Origin: Pyropia yezoensis
Lineage: Eukaryota; Rhodophyta; Bangiophyceae; Bangiales; Bangiaceae
Length of the DNA: 64,000 nt
Assembly (NCBI GenBank): GCA_009829735.1
Contig: CM020618.1
Location: 7,442,627-7,506,626 of the forward strand
Direction: 5' to 3'
Below the pieces are notes generated by a model. That model saw nothing but the letters and a program-made list of their open reading frames with translations, did not search any database and was not told where the DNA came from. Shown one piece after another: positions 31,208-40,570 of this stretch. The translations under genes were made by a program, and so were the position numbers. Position 1 is the first letter of the stretch. The number at the start of each line of letters is the position of its first letter.

Positions 31208-31780
31208 GGATCCTCTAAGTAGAATAGACACTAGGTCCACTCACTTCGTGCTGTATGTAGGTAGCATATCTATATATCTAGGAACCGGGTGAGTTCTTTT
31301 ATGTATTTTCAATCTTTCGGGGTTTACGGCTGCCAGCGTCTCAAGACTAATACCATATCGGAAACTCTGAGGACTTCACGAAGTAGACAAAAAAGCCTTC
31401 TTCAAGCGACTGGAAGTCTTCTGCTCGCACGTGATCCAGAAGAAGCACCGAACTGTCAGCTCGTTCGGCACCCACCAAGAGATGATGCTCATGGATAGCC
31501 CGTGGTCCCACCTCTGTTCGTGCCCTTCTTCTCCGTCCGTGTGGCACATGTCTCGCGCTCGGGACTCACAGTTATAATAGGCAGTGGTCCTTTTAAGGTC
31601 TCCCGTCTGAAGGGCCCGCCATCGCGCAGCCCCGGTGCCCGAGACGGGACGTCCGACGTCCCGGTGCCCCGTCCCCCGCTAGCCCGCGCCGCGAATGCGG
31701 AAGACATGTCGCATCCTTTGATTTCTAGCTTGCCCTGAAGACTTCCTCAGATAGGGCTACCGTGATTCGCGGGCCCTGTA
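31208..31780. other. No supported gene
   Basis: Mixed-composition sequence between the gypsy remnant and the foldback element. It has a short A/T-rich part (31255-31300) and a GC-rich part (31600-31690), with stops in every frame. Confidence 0.6.
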
Positions 31781-32242
31781 GTCGCAACATATACCCCGAA
31801 TTTTGTCTCATGGCGAAAAAGCAACAACAGGCCCACAACAGGCCAATGGTATGCCTCAGATGGCGCACCACTGGCCAATGAGTGCTCCGCGTGAGGGTGG
31901 AAACAGTGCGAGCTGAGACTTTCTCGGGATTTCTGCCTACACCGACGAAGGAACAGGCATTGCAGGAACCTGCTGCAACCTCTCTCAGTGGTCTTGAGTG
32001 GATCGGGCGGAAATAGAGGGAAATCCGCCGAGATCGTGAGAGAGAACAACAGCTATCTGACCAACCAGCGTTCGGTACCAGATCCGCCGTGACTACAGCC
32101 AATCATCGTCTGATCAAAAGGAAAGTGCTACTGCACGCTATTGGTCCGCTGAGAGCTCCTAGCACGCGGTTGGCTCATGGCCTTGTTGTCACACTGTTGC
32201 TCTTGTCTCCATGAAACAAAATTCGGGGAACTGCGATATGAC
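31781..32242. mobile_element. Foldback/MITE element, copy 2
   Basis: The outer arms (about 31781-31895 and 32115-32242) are imperfect inverted repeats sharing CCCCGAATTTTGT, CTCATGG/TTCATGG, an AGCAACA run, and CCAAT boxes beside GAGTGCTCC or its complement. The centre holds GAGACTTTCTCGGGATTTC and GAGAGAACAACAG, which also occur in copy 1 at 24767-25069. There is no coding capacity, so it would depend on another element's transposase. Precise ends and target duplication were not resolved. Confidence 0.65.
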
Positions 32243-32400
32243 TGTCGTCCGTCCTCTTTTTCTGCACTGAACAGGACATTGTCACGGCCGGTTCTGGCCA
32301 AAAACTCCAAAGCACTGCAGGCGTACTCAGGTCGGTCATAGATGCCGTGCAGCGGCTGGCGTGAAGGAATCCGTATGGCGGGAATCACAGGACCACCTGG

Positions 32401-32488
32401 ACTCCCAACGTCCATCTTTTGGTCGCCCGCCAGCGATCGCCGCCACTCCCAACGTCCATCTTTTGGTCGCCCGCCAGCGATCGCCGCC
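32401..32488. repeat. 44-bp perfect tandem duplication
   Basis: The 44-bp sequence starting ACTCCCAACGTCCATCTTTT at 32401 is repeated at 32445. The two copies are identical over their length, so the duplication is recent. Confidence 0.9.
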
Positions 32489-34788
32489 GCCTTCCTCTGC
32501 CCGCTCAGCCCCGGCAGCTACGCGGATCGCCTTCACAGACTCCCACTCCACCCCCGCGGCCGCCCAGCCTGTGTACCCTCTTACTTCGCGAGCTCTCAGC
32601 TCCGCCCATCGAATGGCTCTCTCCCAAGCGGGTAAGGCTGTATTGAAGGCCTGCCGGGCGGCGCAAAGCAAACAGGCAACAAGAACGAAAGGGCGCCTCC
32701 CCTTGGAATTGCAGGGGAAGTAGAGAAAGAGGCGGCCGCCCATCATACGTAGTAATCCGAAGGTGTGTGATGAGCAGGATCCTGCTAGCATCACACCCTT
32801 TCGGAAGGACAATGCGGACCCACGCTCACGTCCAACCTTTCCACGTACAGCCTTTCCTTTTCTCCATCGGACGGTCGGCCCCACCAACAGCGCCCACGGA
32901 AGGCACAGGCCGGCGATTCGCCGGCAGCGTAACCTCAATGGCACGGCAAACGGCGCACGCCCGGTACGGCGGGGACCCGCCGGATCTCCCAGAGGCGCGT
33001 GACAGACGCAGTCGCGAACCTTTTCCCACGCCATGGTGGTGATGGGGGGGCCCCCCAAACATGCGGGGCCGCGGCAACCGTGTATGCGGCGAGCTGGGCG
33101 GGAGGGACGCCACCTGACGACGCCCCGGCCACCAAACAGTGCCAGCGGTACCTCGTTTAGGGGCAGGTTCTGCCGGTGGGGCTGCGGCGGGATGAGCCGC
33201 CACATCCGAGTCTCTTGAACAAGAGAGCCAGAGGAGTAGTCCCCACCATCAGTCACCGCCGCCTTCCACGTCCTCCACCCACACCGATGCTACCGCGGTC
33301 TCCCCTCGAGACGCTTCCCAACAATGTCCCTGGTCCACAACCCACCCCCTGCCCACCTCTCCACCCCTTGACCGCCTCAGTGACACGCACGCCGCTGCCG
33401 CTCACCACCCAACCCCTCCGACAGCAGCCGTCGCCGCCGCAGTGCTACGCGGCTCCCCCCTTCACCGCCCGACGCCGAAGCCCACGTACCACAGTCCCCC
33501 CCTCCACTCCCCCCCCCAAAATAGCGGTCGCGGCCGCCCCTGCTTCGCCGCTGCCCCACTGACCACTGTCGCCACTGCATTGATTCCGCCACCGCCATCG
33601 CTGCCGCCATCGTGCTGCTGCTGCCTCGCCCATCCGCTGCCGATGCGATGCCTCTCCCTCCCCACCACACTGAAACCGCCCCACCCACCTCCCTTCTAAC
33701 CGCCGCAACCGCAGCCACAGTCTCGCCCCTGCCCCCTCACCGCAGCCGCCACCGCGCTTGTGTGTCCAATCACCCATCCGCTGCAACCAAAAGAGTCCTG
33801 CACTCTCGTCTTCACGACTGCCGCAACAGCCACCACCATCTCCCGTTAACCCCTGCAACCACCGCGGCGGTCCCACCCCCCCAACCCGCCGCCGCCACCG
33901 CCGCAGTCTCGCTCTCATCCCCGCCACATGTTGTCTCCACTGGCTCCAAGAGTAAGGTGACAACGGTGCAGCCGCCATCGTCGCCGCCACCGACGCGGCC
34001 GCTTGCCACGAGATTGTCGAGTTCCTCCCTGCGGCCGACCCCTCGAGCCGCCCCGCACAGTGGCGCCTGACCCCCTCAAGCCCTCCGAGTTCAAACTCAT
34101 CAGCGACCTTACCCGCGACGCGGCCGGCATGGACCGCCATCGGTACATCGCCACCGAGCGTACCCCCGCCGCTAGCCGCTGCCGCCGTTGCTATTTGCGC
34201 GCACGGGTGATAAAGTCAAGAAAGAGAGATGCCCCACACGCCGTGCTCGCCTCCAACCCCCCGTACGGTCTCCATGCCCATCGCCGTGGCTGGCGCTGCT
34301 ACCGCCGCGGCGACTGGCCGCACAGAAAAAGCTGCCGACGAGACGGCCACGGCCAGGGGCAGAGGAAAGGTTGGGAAGTGTTTACCCGGGAGGGTGGCCG
34401 GTGCGTCGACTCTTCCGCGCGAACAGCAGCCACCATCATTCCCCCTCCCCAACGCCTGCAACACCGTCCCCGTGGCCGCTGCTGGTGCCGCGCCCCCAAA
34501 CGCGCGCCGCCGTTTTCCCCTCTGTCCGTTAAAGTGCTGCCGTGGCAGCACCAGGCTGCTTCACAAATTGACTGTCACGACAGTGCTCGCGGGGGTTGGC
34601 ACTGCCGGTCCACAAACAGGCCAGTCATGGGGTCCCGCAAGGCGACGTGGCAGCGGTGGGATCCCACAGAAGCATCTGGATGTTCCCTCATTTGCGAGTC
34701 ATTCCGTTTCAATTGGTGCGTCCACCGGGGCGTACTGTGATTGGCGTAATCGGTGAGAAGTGGTAACGCGATTGAGCAGAAACTGTTG
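32489..34788. other. No confidently supported gene
   Basis: Several open frames of 60-300 codons overlap on both strands without agreement. One plus-strand stretch near 33990-34160 has protein-like wording in two frames (HEIVEFLPAADP; then LKPSEFKLISDLTRDAAGMDRHRYIATE), which could be a broken gene of unknown type. From 33240 to 34000 the sequence is CCG/CCA-rich. I could not assign a family to any of it. Confidence 0.5.
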
Positions 34789-34911
34789 ACTGGAAGCGGG
34801 TACGCCCCACAGCCGTGGACTGGATGCGTGTGCCGCCCCATAGCCGTGAACTGGATGTAAGTGCCCCCTCACAGCGGTATGCTGGATGTGCGTGCCCCCC
34901 CACAGCTGTGG
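34789..34911. repeat. Four-copy 31-bp minisatellite
   Basis: Four degenerate units of 30, 31, 31 and 31 bp follow one another, each beginning (A/G)CTGGA and ending in CACAGCYGTGG or a close variant. Divergence between units shows it is old. Confidence 0.85.
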
Positions 34912-35409
34912 GTCCACAGGCGCGTGGCCCACCAGGCGGGCTGGCCGTATTGAGTGCGCTCGCGTCGTTGTCGCCATAGACCCCCCCCCGACAAGCCCAT
35001 CAAGCAGACAAGCGCCAGGCGGGGGGAGTTGGCACCGAGCGGCTCACCTGCCGCATCGCGCTTGGCGTGCTGCTCCCTCCGACCGACGCGACGAGCATTT
35101 ATGTACGTGCGCCGCATCTGGGCGGGGCGGACCTCCTCCTCCCCGCCTGCGGTGCACCCTCCTCTGCACGTGCGCTTGAAGCGCCACATGCGCGGAACGT
35201 TGGTGCTATACCCACCCATTCTCGTTCCACGTCCCTACTCCCTACCAACAGCAATCCGTTGACGGTGAGTACATTCGTTTCTTTTCTCTGACCCTGCGGC
35301 TTCCATGCGTTCAGAGTGTGGGCACGGGTTTGAGCTGTGCTCTTGTCGTCGTGGTACCGTTTCTTTGCCAGAAGTCTAACTTGCTCTGTCCCACCGGTGC
35401 TCCTCCCGG

Positions 35410-36886
35410 TTGCCTAGTTCCTTCTGCTCGTGTTCATTTCTTTTGTATCGTCTTGTTCCTGTGCCTGCGCTTGAGAAAGCTACGTCTAACAGCAGCACAG
35501 GTCAGGATGGTGCGTCCGCACCGACAGCCGCTGACGATGGTGGACGGCCCGCCGGAGGGGCCACAGTCTACCCGGCGGCCGACCCTGAGGCCCGTCTATC
35601 CGTTGCCAGTAGCCCCAGCCCCGCGCCTACACCCGCACCTCTGGAGGTAGGGGAATCAGCCCGACCTGCTGAGCCTTTTCAACGCAGAGCAGCTAGTCAA
35701 CGCCGCCGTCGCAGGGGCAACTATTCCCGCACAGGCGAGGAACAGCGGGATGGTCGGGCGCGGGGTGGTCGGGCGCGGGGTAGTCGCGCGCGCGGTGGTC
35801 AGGGAAGTGACCCCGGTGAGGTAGCCACCCCCAAGAACCCAAAGCATCCTGATGGCGTCTTCAGGGTGGAGGTGCGGCTCACTGTTATGGAGTGATGGGT
35901 CGACTTTGTGGAGTTCAAGAATACCAAGCCTGGGGCCGTCCTTCAATTCTCCTTGGGCAATGCCGCCACGTGGATCAGCGCGAGCTCGCGGCTGACGAGG
36001 GAGTGGGGTCCCATCAAGCCGCTCGCTGTGAAACGCTTGTTGGAGTCCATCAAGGCGCACATGGACAGGCGCGCACACAAGCCGACGGGGATGGGCACAG
36101 CAGAGCTCCAGGAGAGTCGCAAGAACCTGGACGAGGTGGAGGCGTCGTCGTGGCGGATGTCCTGGGACCAGATGCAGTCCCTTCTGCGCATGGCACACGG
36201 TGTCATCGGGCACACTAGCAAGACAATGCGGTCGGGGGCCCTCACTGTGGGGTCCGCCGCTACACCACTTCGTCGGCCTGACGCCGCACCCCTTCCGCGT
36301 GCGCCTACTCCGCCGCCTCCGGGTGCAGGGTCACCACGTGGAACTCCAGGGCCACGTGCCAGCCCTCCGCCGCATGGCGCCCCGCTGCCCCGTGCCGCAC
36401 CGCACGCGCCAGCTTCACGGCACCCTGGCCCTTCGTTGCGGTCGGGTACACGGCTCACCTCGAGCCGGGCACCCCCGGGCCCCCTCGCCCCGTCGTCGCC
36501 TAGCGCTCGACGGTCTGCATCTGCTGACAGTGACGGCGGCGTACGTGTCGTGTCAAGTGGATCCAAGTTGAGCCGGTCAACTTGTTTTCAGGAGGGGCTG
36601 TCGCAAGGTAGCCCCCGCCGCCCACCTCCATCTCCAGCCGCACGCCCTGCCGCTGAACAGGGCGTGCTACCTGCCGTTTTGACACCACGCCGATTGGTCG
36701 CCTCGGCGCCCGCAACCACGCGTGCCGTCGGGATGGGCGAGCACCCCGAGGGCGCTCCTATGCCCACGCTCCCTACATCTGCAAATCCGTGGGGGGCCAG
36801 TGGACGCACCCGCAGGCACTCGGCGACTGACAAGGAGGCGTTGGCTGCGTTTGGGGGAATTGAGGTGGTCGAGTTCTTGCGTGGCG
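35410..36886 (+). pseudogene. Interrupted gene of unknown function, possible transposon partner protein
   Basis: One frame is open from about 35410 to beyond 36886 except for a single TGA at 35893-35895. Before the stop it has an Arg/Gly repeat (GRARGGRARGSRARGG) and KHPDGVFRVEVRLTVME. After it come WVDFVEFKNTKPGAVLQF and a helical segment (PLAVKRLLESIKAHMDRR, WRMSWDQMQSLLRMAHG), then a Pro/Ser/Ala-rich linker that runs into the repeat at 36887. There is no early ATG; a pyrimidine-AG acceptor (AGCAGCACAG) near 35502 suggests an upstream exon that I cannot place. Its position near the Harbinger transposase and the coiled-coil piece at 37642 makes a Harbinger partner protein possible, but I see no clear Myb/SANT motif. 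Confidence 0.4.
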
Positions 36887-37248
36887 CGGTTGTGAGGAAC
36901 CACCCACACTTGGGCAGCCCTCAGCGTACTCGTGATGGTGTCAGCGACCCGTGCCAGCCAAAAGGGCGACAGGGTGCGGGGAAGAGGATGGAGGTGGTGA
37001 CGGTGGTGGGTCTGGGGAAGAGGACGGCGTGACGTCGGTGGTGATCGAGAGGGTTCAAAGGGTGAAGGTCGTCTTTGGTCTGTGTCTGTGGTTGCCCTTC
37101 CGGTCTCCCCCGGTGGCGCCGACACCCACGCACTATATACTCGCGTCGGGGCACCCGAGGTGCCCCAAAGCATGCGTTTCCCCGTCGCTCCACCGGTAGG
37201 CACAAAACGGCCCAAAAACAAAGCATGGCTCTCAGAACAAAGCATGGG
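36887..37248 (-). repeat. 365-bp dispersed repeat, right (inverted) copy
   Basis: This is the inverted counterpart of 25070-25434, with scattered substitutions and the same conserved GGGGCACC/GGTGCCCC hairpin (around 37155-37173). It interrupts or terminates the frame that runs from 35410, whose last residues (NHPHLGSPQRTRDG) are repeat-encoded. Confidence 0.8.
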
Positions 37249-37641
37249 CGGGCGTGCGCACTAAAGGAGTGCAGCCCCAGTTTGCCCCAAACGAAGGGGT
37301 CCGGCGTGCGGCGCCTAGGGCGCCGCCCCAGCCGGCTCCAGACGCCAGTCGGCCCGAAGGTCCGAGAGGCGTGTAAGCACGATTCGATCGAGTCGGCCGA
37401 ATCGGCCAGCCGGCTAGCCAGTCACATCGCTGCAATGCTGCAGCGAGGACATTTTAACGGACTCGCCAGCTGTGGCAGATGTGGCTCGTCATGGGTGCTG
37501 ACGGTGGCGCCTTTCGACAGGCCATGATGGGCTGTCGATGGCTGCTGTCGTGCGGCCGGCAGACACCGTGAGACAGCGGCTGACTCATCTTGCGTCTGGA
37601 AGGTACACCGCGTCATGCCCCACAATACAAGGAGTTGATCC

Positions 37642-38001
37642 ATGTTGCCAGGAGTTGATTCGGCAGGATCTGTATGGAGAGGTCCCAGATATTATCCCTT
37701 AAGTATTAGGCATGGGATTAGGGGGGAAATCCTTACAGCAGTGGAGGCGTCGAACGCGGCCAATCAGAACGAGGCCAGCTTCGCCCTGCAGTCCGCGCGC
37801 GTGCAGGAAGAGGTAGCAGAGCGCCAGGCTGAGCAGCAGTTTAAGCTGAACGAGCGGCGAGAGGACCGCGAGAGCGCCGCAGCCCTGCGGAGTATGCGGG
37901 TTGAAGAGCAGCGCGTCGCGACTGAGCTCGAGCAGGCTCGGAGCCCAGCCAAGCTCAAGGCGCTGGATATCCTCGAGCACCTCTACACTGCTAACCCATA
38001 G
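37642..38001 (+). CDS. Short coiled-coil protein fragment
   Basis: The 119-codon frame from ATG 37642 encodes a highly charged helix from about residue 30 (NEASFALQSARVQEEVAERQ, then KLNERREDRESAAAL) ending LKALDILEHLYTANP. A pyrimidine-poor but possible acceptor (CCTTACAG|CAGTGG, near 37738) suggests that only the helical part is a true terminal exon. Charged coiled-coil C-termini are common in the Myb-like partner proteins of PIF/Harbinger transposons, and a Harbinger transposase lies 530 bp away in convergent orientation. That link is inference; it could equally be a small host gene. Confidence 0.4.
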   Translation: MLPGVDSAGSVWRGPRYYPLSIRHGIRGEILTAVEASNAANQNEASFALQSARVQEEVAERQAEQQFKLNERREDRESAAALRSMRVEEQRVATELEQARSPAKLKALDILEHLYTANP

Positions 38002-38530
38002 GACGACCTCCTGGATCGCATCTGCGCCCTTGGCGGGGGGGGGCGGTCGGCGGGGGGGGGGGGGTCAGCGGGGCGGGCGGGCACAGGGGCGGGAGGAGGG
38101 GCGCTTGACGTCAGGGTGAATAGGGGCGCGGCTGCACGTGCAGGAGAGGAGCACGAGGAGCCGCCGGGGTGAAGAGCTGGGGGAGGGGGGGGGGGGGCGG
38201 TGGCTGGAGGGGGGGGGGTGCCTTGTAGGTGGGGTGGGGGGGTGGGGGGAGTGGGTGAGTGGGTGGGGAGGGGGGGGGGGTGGGGGCTCGCTCTTGGCGG
38301 AAGGGAATGGCATGGGGGGGAAGGGGGTTTGCTGACGAGGGGATGGCAGCAGGCTGAGCAGGGTGGTGAAGGTGGTTGAAGTGGGGGGCAAGAGTGGGTT
38401 TTGGGAGGGCCGCTGCGGCGGGGGAGAAAGCTGCGGGGGGGTCCGGGGGAGGTTCTGTGGGGAGTTGGTGGTGGCTGTATAGGGCCCGCGGCAGGTTAAA
38501 ACAAGGAAAGAACCGCTTACTTTTTTTCCA
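38002..38530. other. G-rich simple-sequence spacer
   Basis: Between 38030 and 38470 G-runs and GGGT/GGGA repeats prevail (for example 38181-38240 and 38265-38285), strongly strand-asymmetric. No gene is seen. Confidence 0.7.
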
Positions 38531-39490
38531 TCAGCACTTATACTCTCCCGTCACTCGCATGAACGCCAAGACGTCTCTCATGACACGTTCGCGCGACTCC
38601 TCAGCCCCCAGACCAGCTGCCATTGCGTCCTCCTGCTCCGCGGAAGCCTCGGGGGCCACCTCTTCGCCGGCATCCCCGCAAGCATTGCAGATATTGTGGA
38701 GCACGCAGCATGCGAGTATCCAAGCCATCGCCAACTTGATGTCTTTCTCACCAGCGATCTGAGTTCTCAGCTTCCGCAGACTCTCCCACCGCCCCTTCAG
38801 CAAGCCAATCACGTGCTCGGCGATCACGCGCAGCCGAGCCAACTGAAAGTTGAAATTGACATTCTCTGTCGTCTTGGCAGCTTCCCCCTTGTAGGGACAA
38901 ACCACATGGGCCGTACGGTGCATACCTTTGTCGCCGAGGAGGTGCTCCACATAGGAAAAGTGTAGCTGCGGCTGGCGCTCCCACTCCGCGTGTCGTTGCA
39001 CCAGCGCGTCGCCAGCCGCCCCCGTGGAGCCCAGCGTCGCGGATATGATGTTGCGCTGGTGGTCGGTCGCTACCAGCAGGTGCATGCTGTAGATATCGTG
39101 GCGGTCCCAAAAGGTCCATGGCTGATAGCTCGGCGCGTATGCCAGAGGTATGATTGTACCATCTACTGACCCGAGGCAGCCGCGAAGCATTCTCATAAAC
39201 ACCCGCCATTGGCTCTCGGGAAGCTCATCAATCGTGTGCCACTCCCAATGACGGCTCTTGGGCGCACTACCGCGGCTGATGTAAAGGTACCGGTTCCCCA
39301 AGAGAGTCCGAAGCACCTGTCGAGCACACAAAAGAAGCGAAAAAGAGGCCGGCACACTAGGCAATCCGCACGCGTCTAAGCTCAGGCGGGGCACGAAGCC
39401 GCACACCTCGAGGCACACAAGTGCCGTCAAAAACTGCACACGGCGAGTGGCAACACGCACAGCGATCTGCCGACGCGAAGCCCTAGCCAT
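38531..39490 (-). CDS. PIF/Harbinger transposase (DDE_Tnp_4), probably short form
   Basis: From ATG 39490 the frame has 319 codons. The nuclease core is well conserved: LGSVDGTIIPLAY (first Asp), YVEHLLGDKGMH (second Asp), LARLRVIAEHVIGLLKGRW (Glu), followed by WILACCVLHNIC as in Harbinger C-termini. The Lys/Arg-rich segment RRQIAVRVATRR begins the protein. A 90-nt intron may be present at 39406-39317 (minus-strand GAG|GTGTGCGG and CTCGACAG|GTG), since that stretch translates to unlike Cys/Leu-rich sequence and its removal keeps the frame. Family members are usually 350-450 residues, so the N-terminal DNA-binding half looks reduced. It is open, but activity is doubtful. Confidence 0.85.
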   Translation of the reverse strand: MARASRRQIAVRVATRRVQFLTALVCLEVCGFVPRLSLDACGLPSVPASFSLLLCARQVLRTLLGNRYLYISRGSAPKSRHWEWHTIDELPESQWRVFMRMLRGCLGSVDGTIIPLAYAPSYQPWTFWDRHDIYSMHLLVATDHQRNIISATLGSTGAAGDALVQRHAEWERQPQLHFSYVEHLLGDKGMHRTAHVVCPYKGEAAKTTENVNFNFQLARLRVIAEHVIGLLKGRWESLRKLRTQIAGEKDIKLAMAWILACCVLHNICNACGDAGEEVAPEASAEQEDAMAAGLGAEESRERVMRDVLAFMRVTGEYKC

Positions 39491-39856
39491 CGTGGCAGAG
39501 TGCACGACGCCGTCCACCCGATGCGTGGCTCCGGTGTGCAAGCGCTGCGCGCGGTAGGGTAGTCGCCTCTAGAATCCGGCACACAGGCGGTGCGCTCGAC
39601 AATTCGCGAGCGATGCGAACCAACTACGCCTGCGCAAAGGGAATCGCTGGGAACTGCAGATTACTGGTCCAAACAGGCCCCCCCTCTTTGGACCGGCACT
39701 GTCACGGGCACTGCATCGCAAAAAGCAGTGTTGCGTCGGCGAATATATGAACCCCCCTACTGTCGACCTCCACGGTAAACCGTCACGTGTATTTTCAGCC
39801 GACCCGACTCTCGAAAACGGTATGCCCCCGGCGCTCTTCTCGTGGACAAAAGTTTA

Positions 39857-40372
39857 CGATCACCTGGAATTTGGGTTGGACCAAGTACGCACATGTTCGT
39901 TCTTTCTTCCCCCCCAGGGCGCGCACAGAGTAGCAGAAGACAGTTTTTTTGTCTCTATGGGAAGAGGTGACGTCCCTGAGTCCCTACACACGTGTATCCA
40001 TGCCTCACTTCTGCGCAGAAGCGGAAAGGTGGTCCATATATGGCCACCTAGCGCTACCTCAAGCGCAGCAGCTACAGCATGCACACACGTTCTGTACCCT
40101 TCCCATGCGGTCAGACTGGCTTTCCGCGTCTTCCTACGCTCCATGTGTCCGCCCAGACTGCTGCGCTTGAGGTAGCGCTAGGTGGCCTTGTATGGACCAC
40201 CTTTCCGCTTCTGCGCAGAAGTGAGGCATGGACACACGTGTTTAGGGACTCAGGGGCATCTCCTCTTCCCATAGAGACAAAAAAACTGTCTTCTGCTACT
40301 CTGTGCGCGCCCTGGGGGGGAAGAAAGAACGAACATGTGCGTATTTGGTCCGCCCCAAATTCCACGTGATCG
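39857..40372. repeat. 516-bp hairpin repeat
   Basis: Two arms of about 215 bp (39857-40071 and 40158-40372) are inverted repeats of high identity around an 86-bp loop. The outer ends read CGATCACCTGGAATTTGG and its near-complement; the inner ends read CTCAAGCGCAGCAG. Transcription across it would give a long double-stranded RNA. It may be a foldback transposon lying between the Harbinger and rhodanese genes. Confidence 0.9.
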
Positions 40373-40515
40373 TGTCCCCCCCCCTGTACTACGATTGCTT
40401 GGTTGGCGCCCAACGACGCTTCTTCATGGTGGCGCTTTGTTAACAAATGTATTTAGTTCAAAACCAAAAAAGGTATTAAAAATGACACATCGTTCACGAA
40501 ATATAAAAGTCTTTA

Positions 40516-40533
40516 ATTAAAGCATGCTTTAAT
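40516..40533. promoter_or_regulatory. 18-bp perfect palindrome upstream of rhodanese gene
   Basis: ATTAAAGCATGCTTTAAT is a perfect palindrome in an A/T-rich island (40450-40535), 38 bp before the proposed start codon. ATATAAAAG at about 40500 could be a TATA box. A regulatory role is inferred from position only. Confidence 0.45.
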
Positions 40534-40570
40534 CAAAGGCGACTCGAAAAATACATGCATTTTGCCAACC

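Noticed and set aside
24767..32242. The MITE-like copies as the two LTRs of the gypsy element
   Set aside because: They flank the element in the same direction, but the right copy is itself an inverted-repeat structure, and no primer-binding site or polypurine tract adjoins either.
33445..34140. 231-codon minus-strand frame
   Set aside because: It is Arg/Gly/Trp-rich shadow translation opposite CCG/CCA repeats, without any family motif.
35263..35510. Possible intron (GTGAGTAC donor, pyrimidine tract, CAGCACAG acceptor) before the interrupted gene
   Set aside because: The signals look good, but no upstream exon with a protein-like frame or ATG could be matched in phase, so I did not annotate it.
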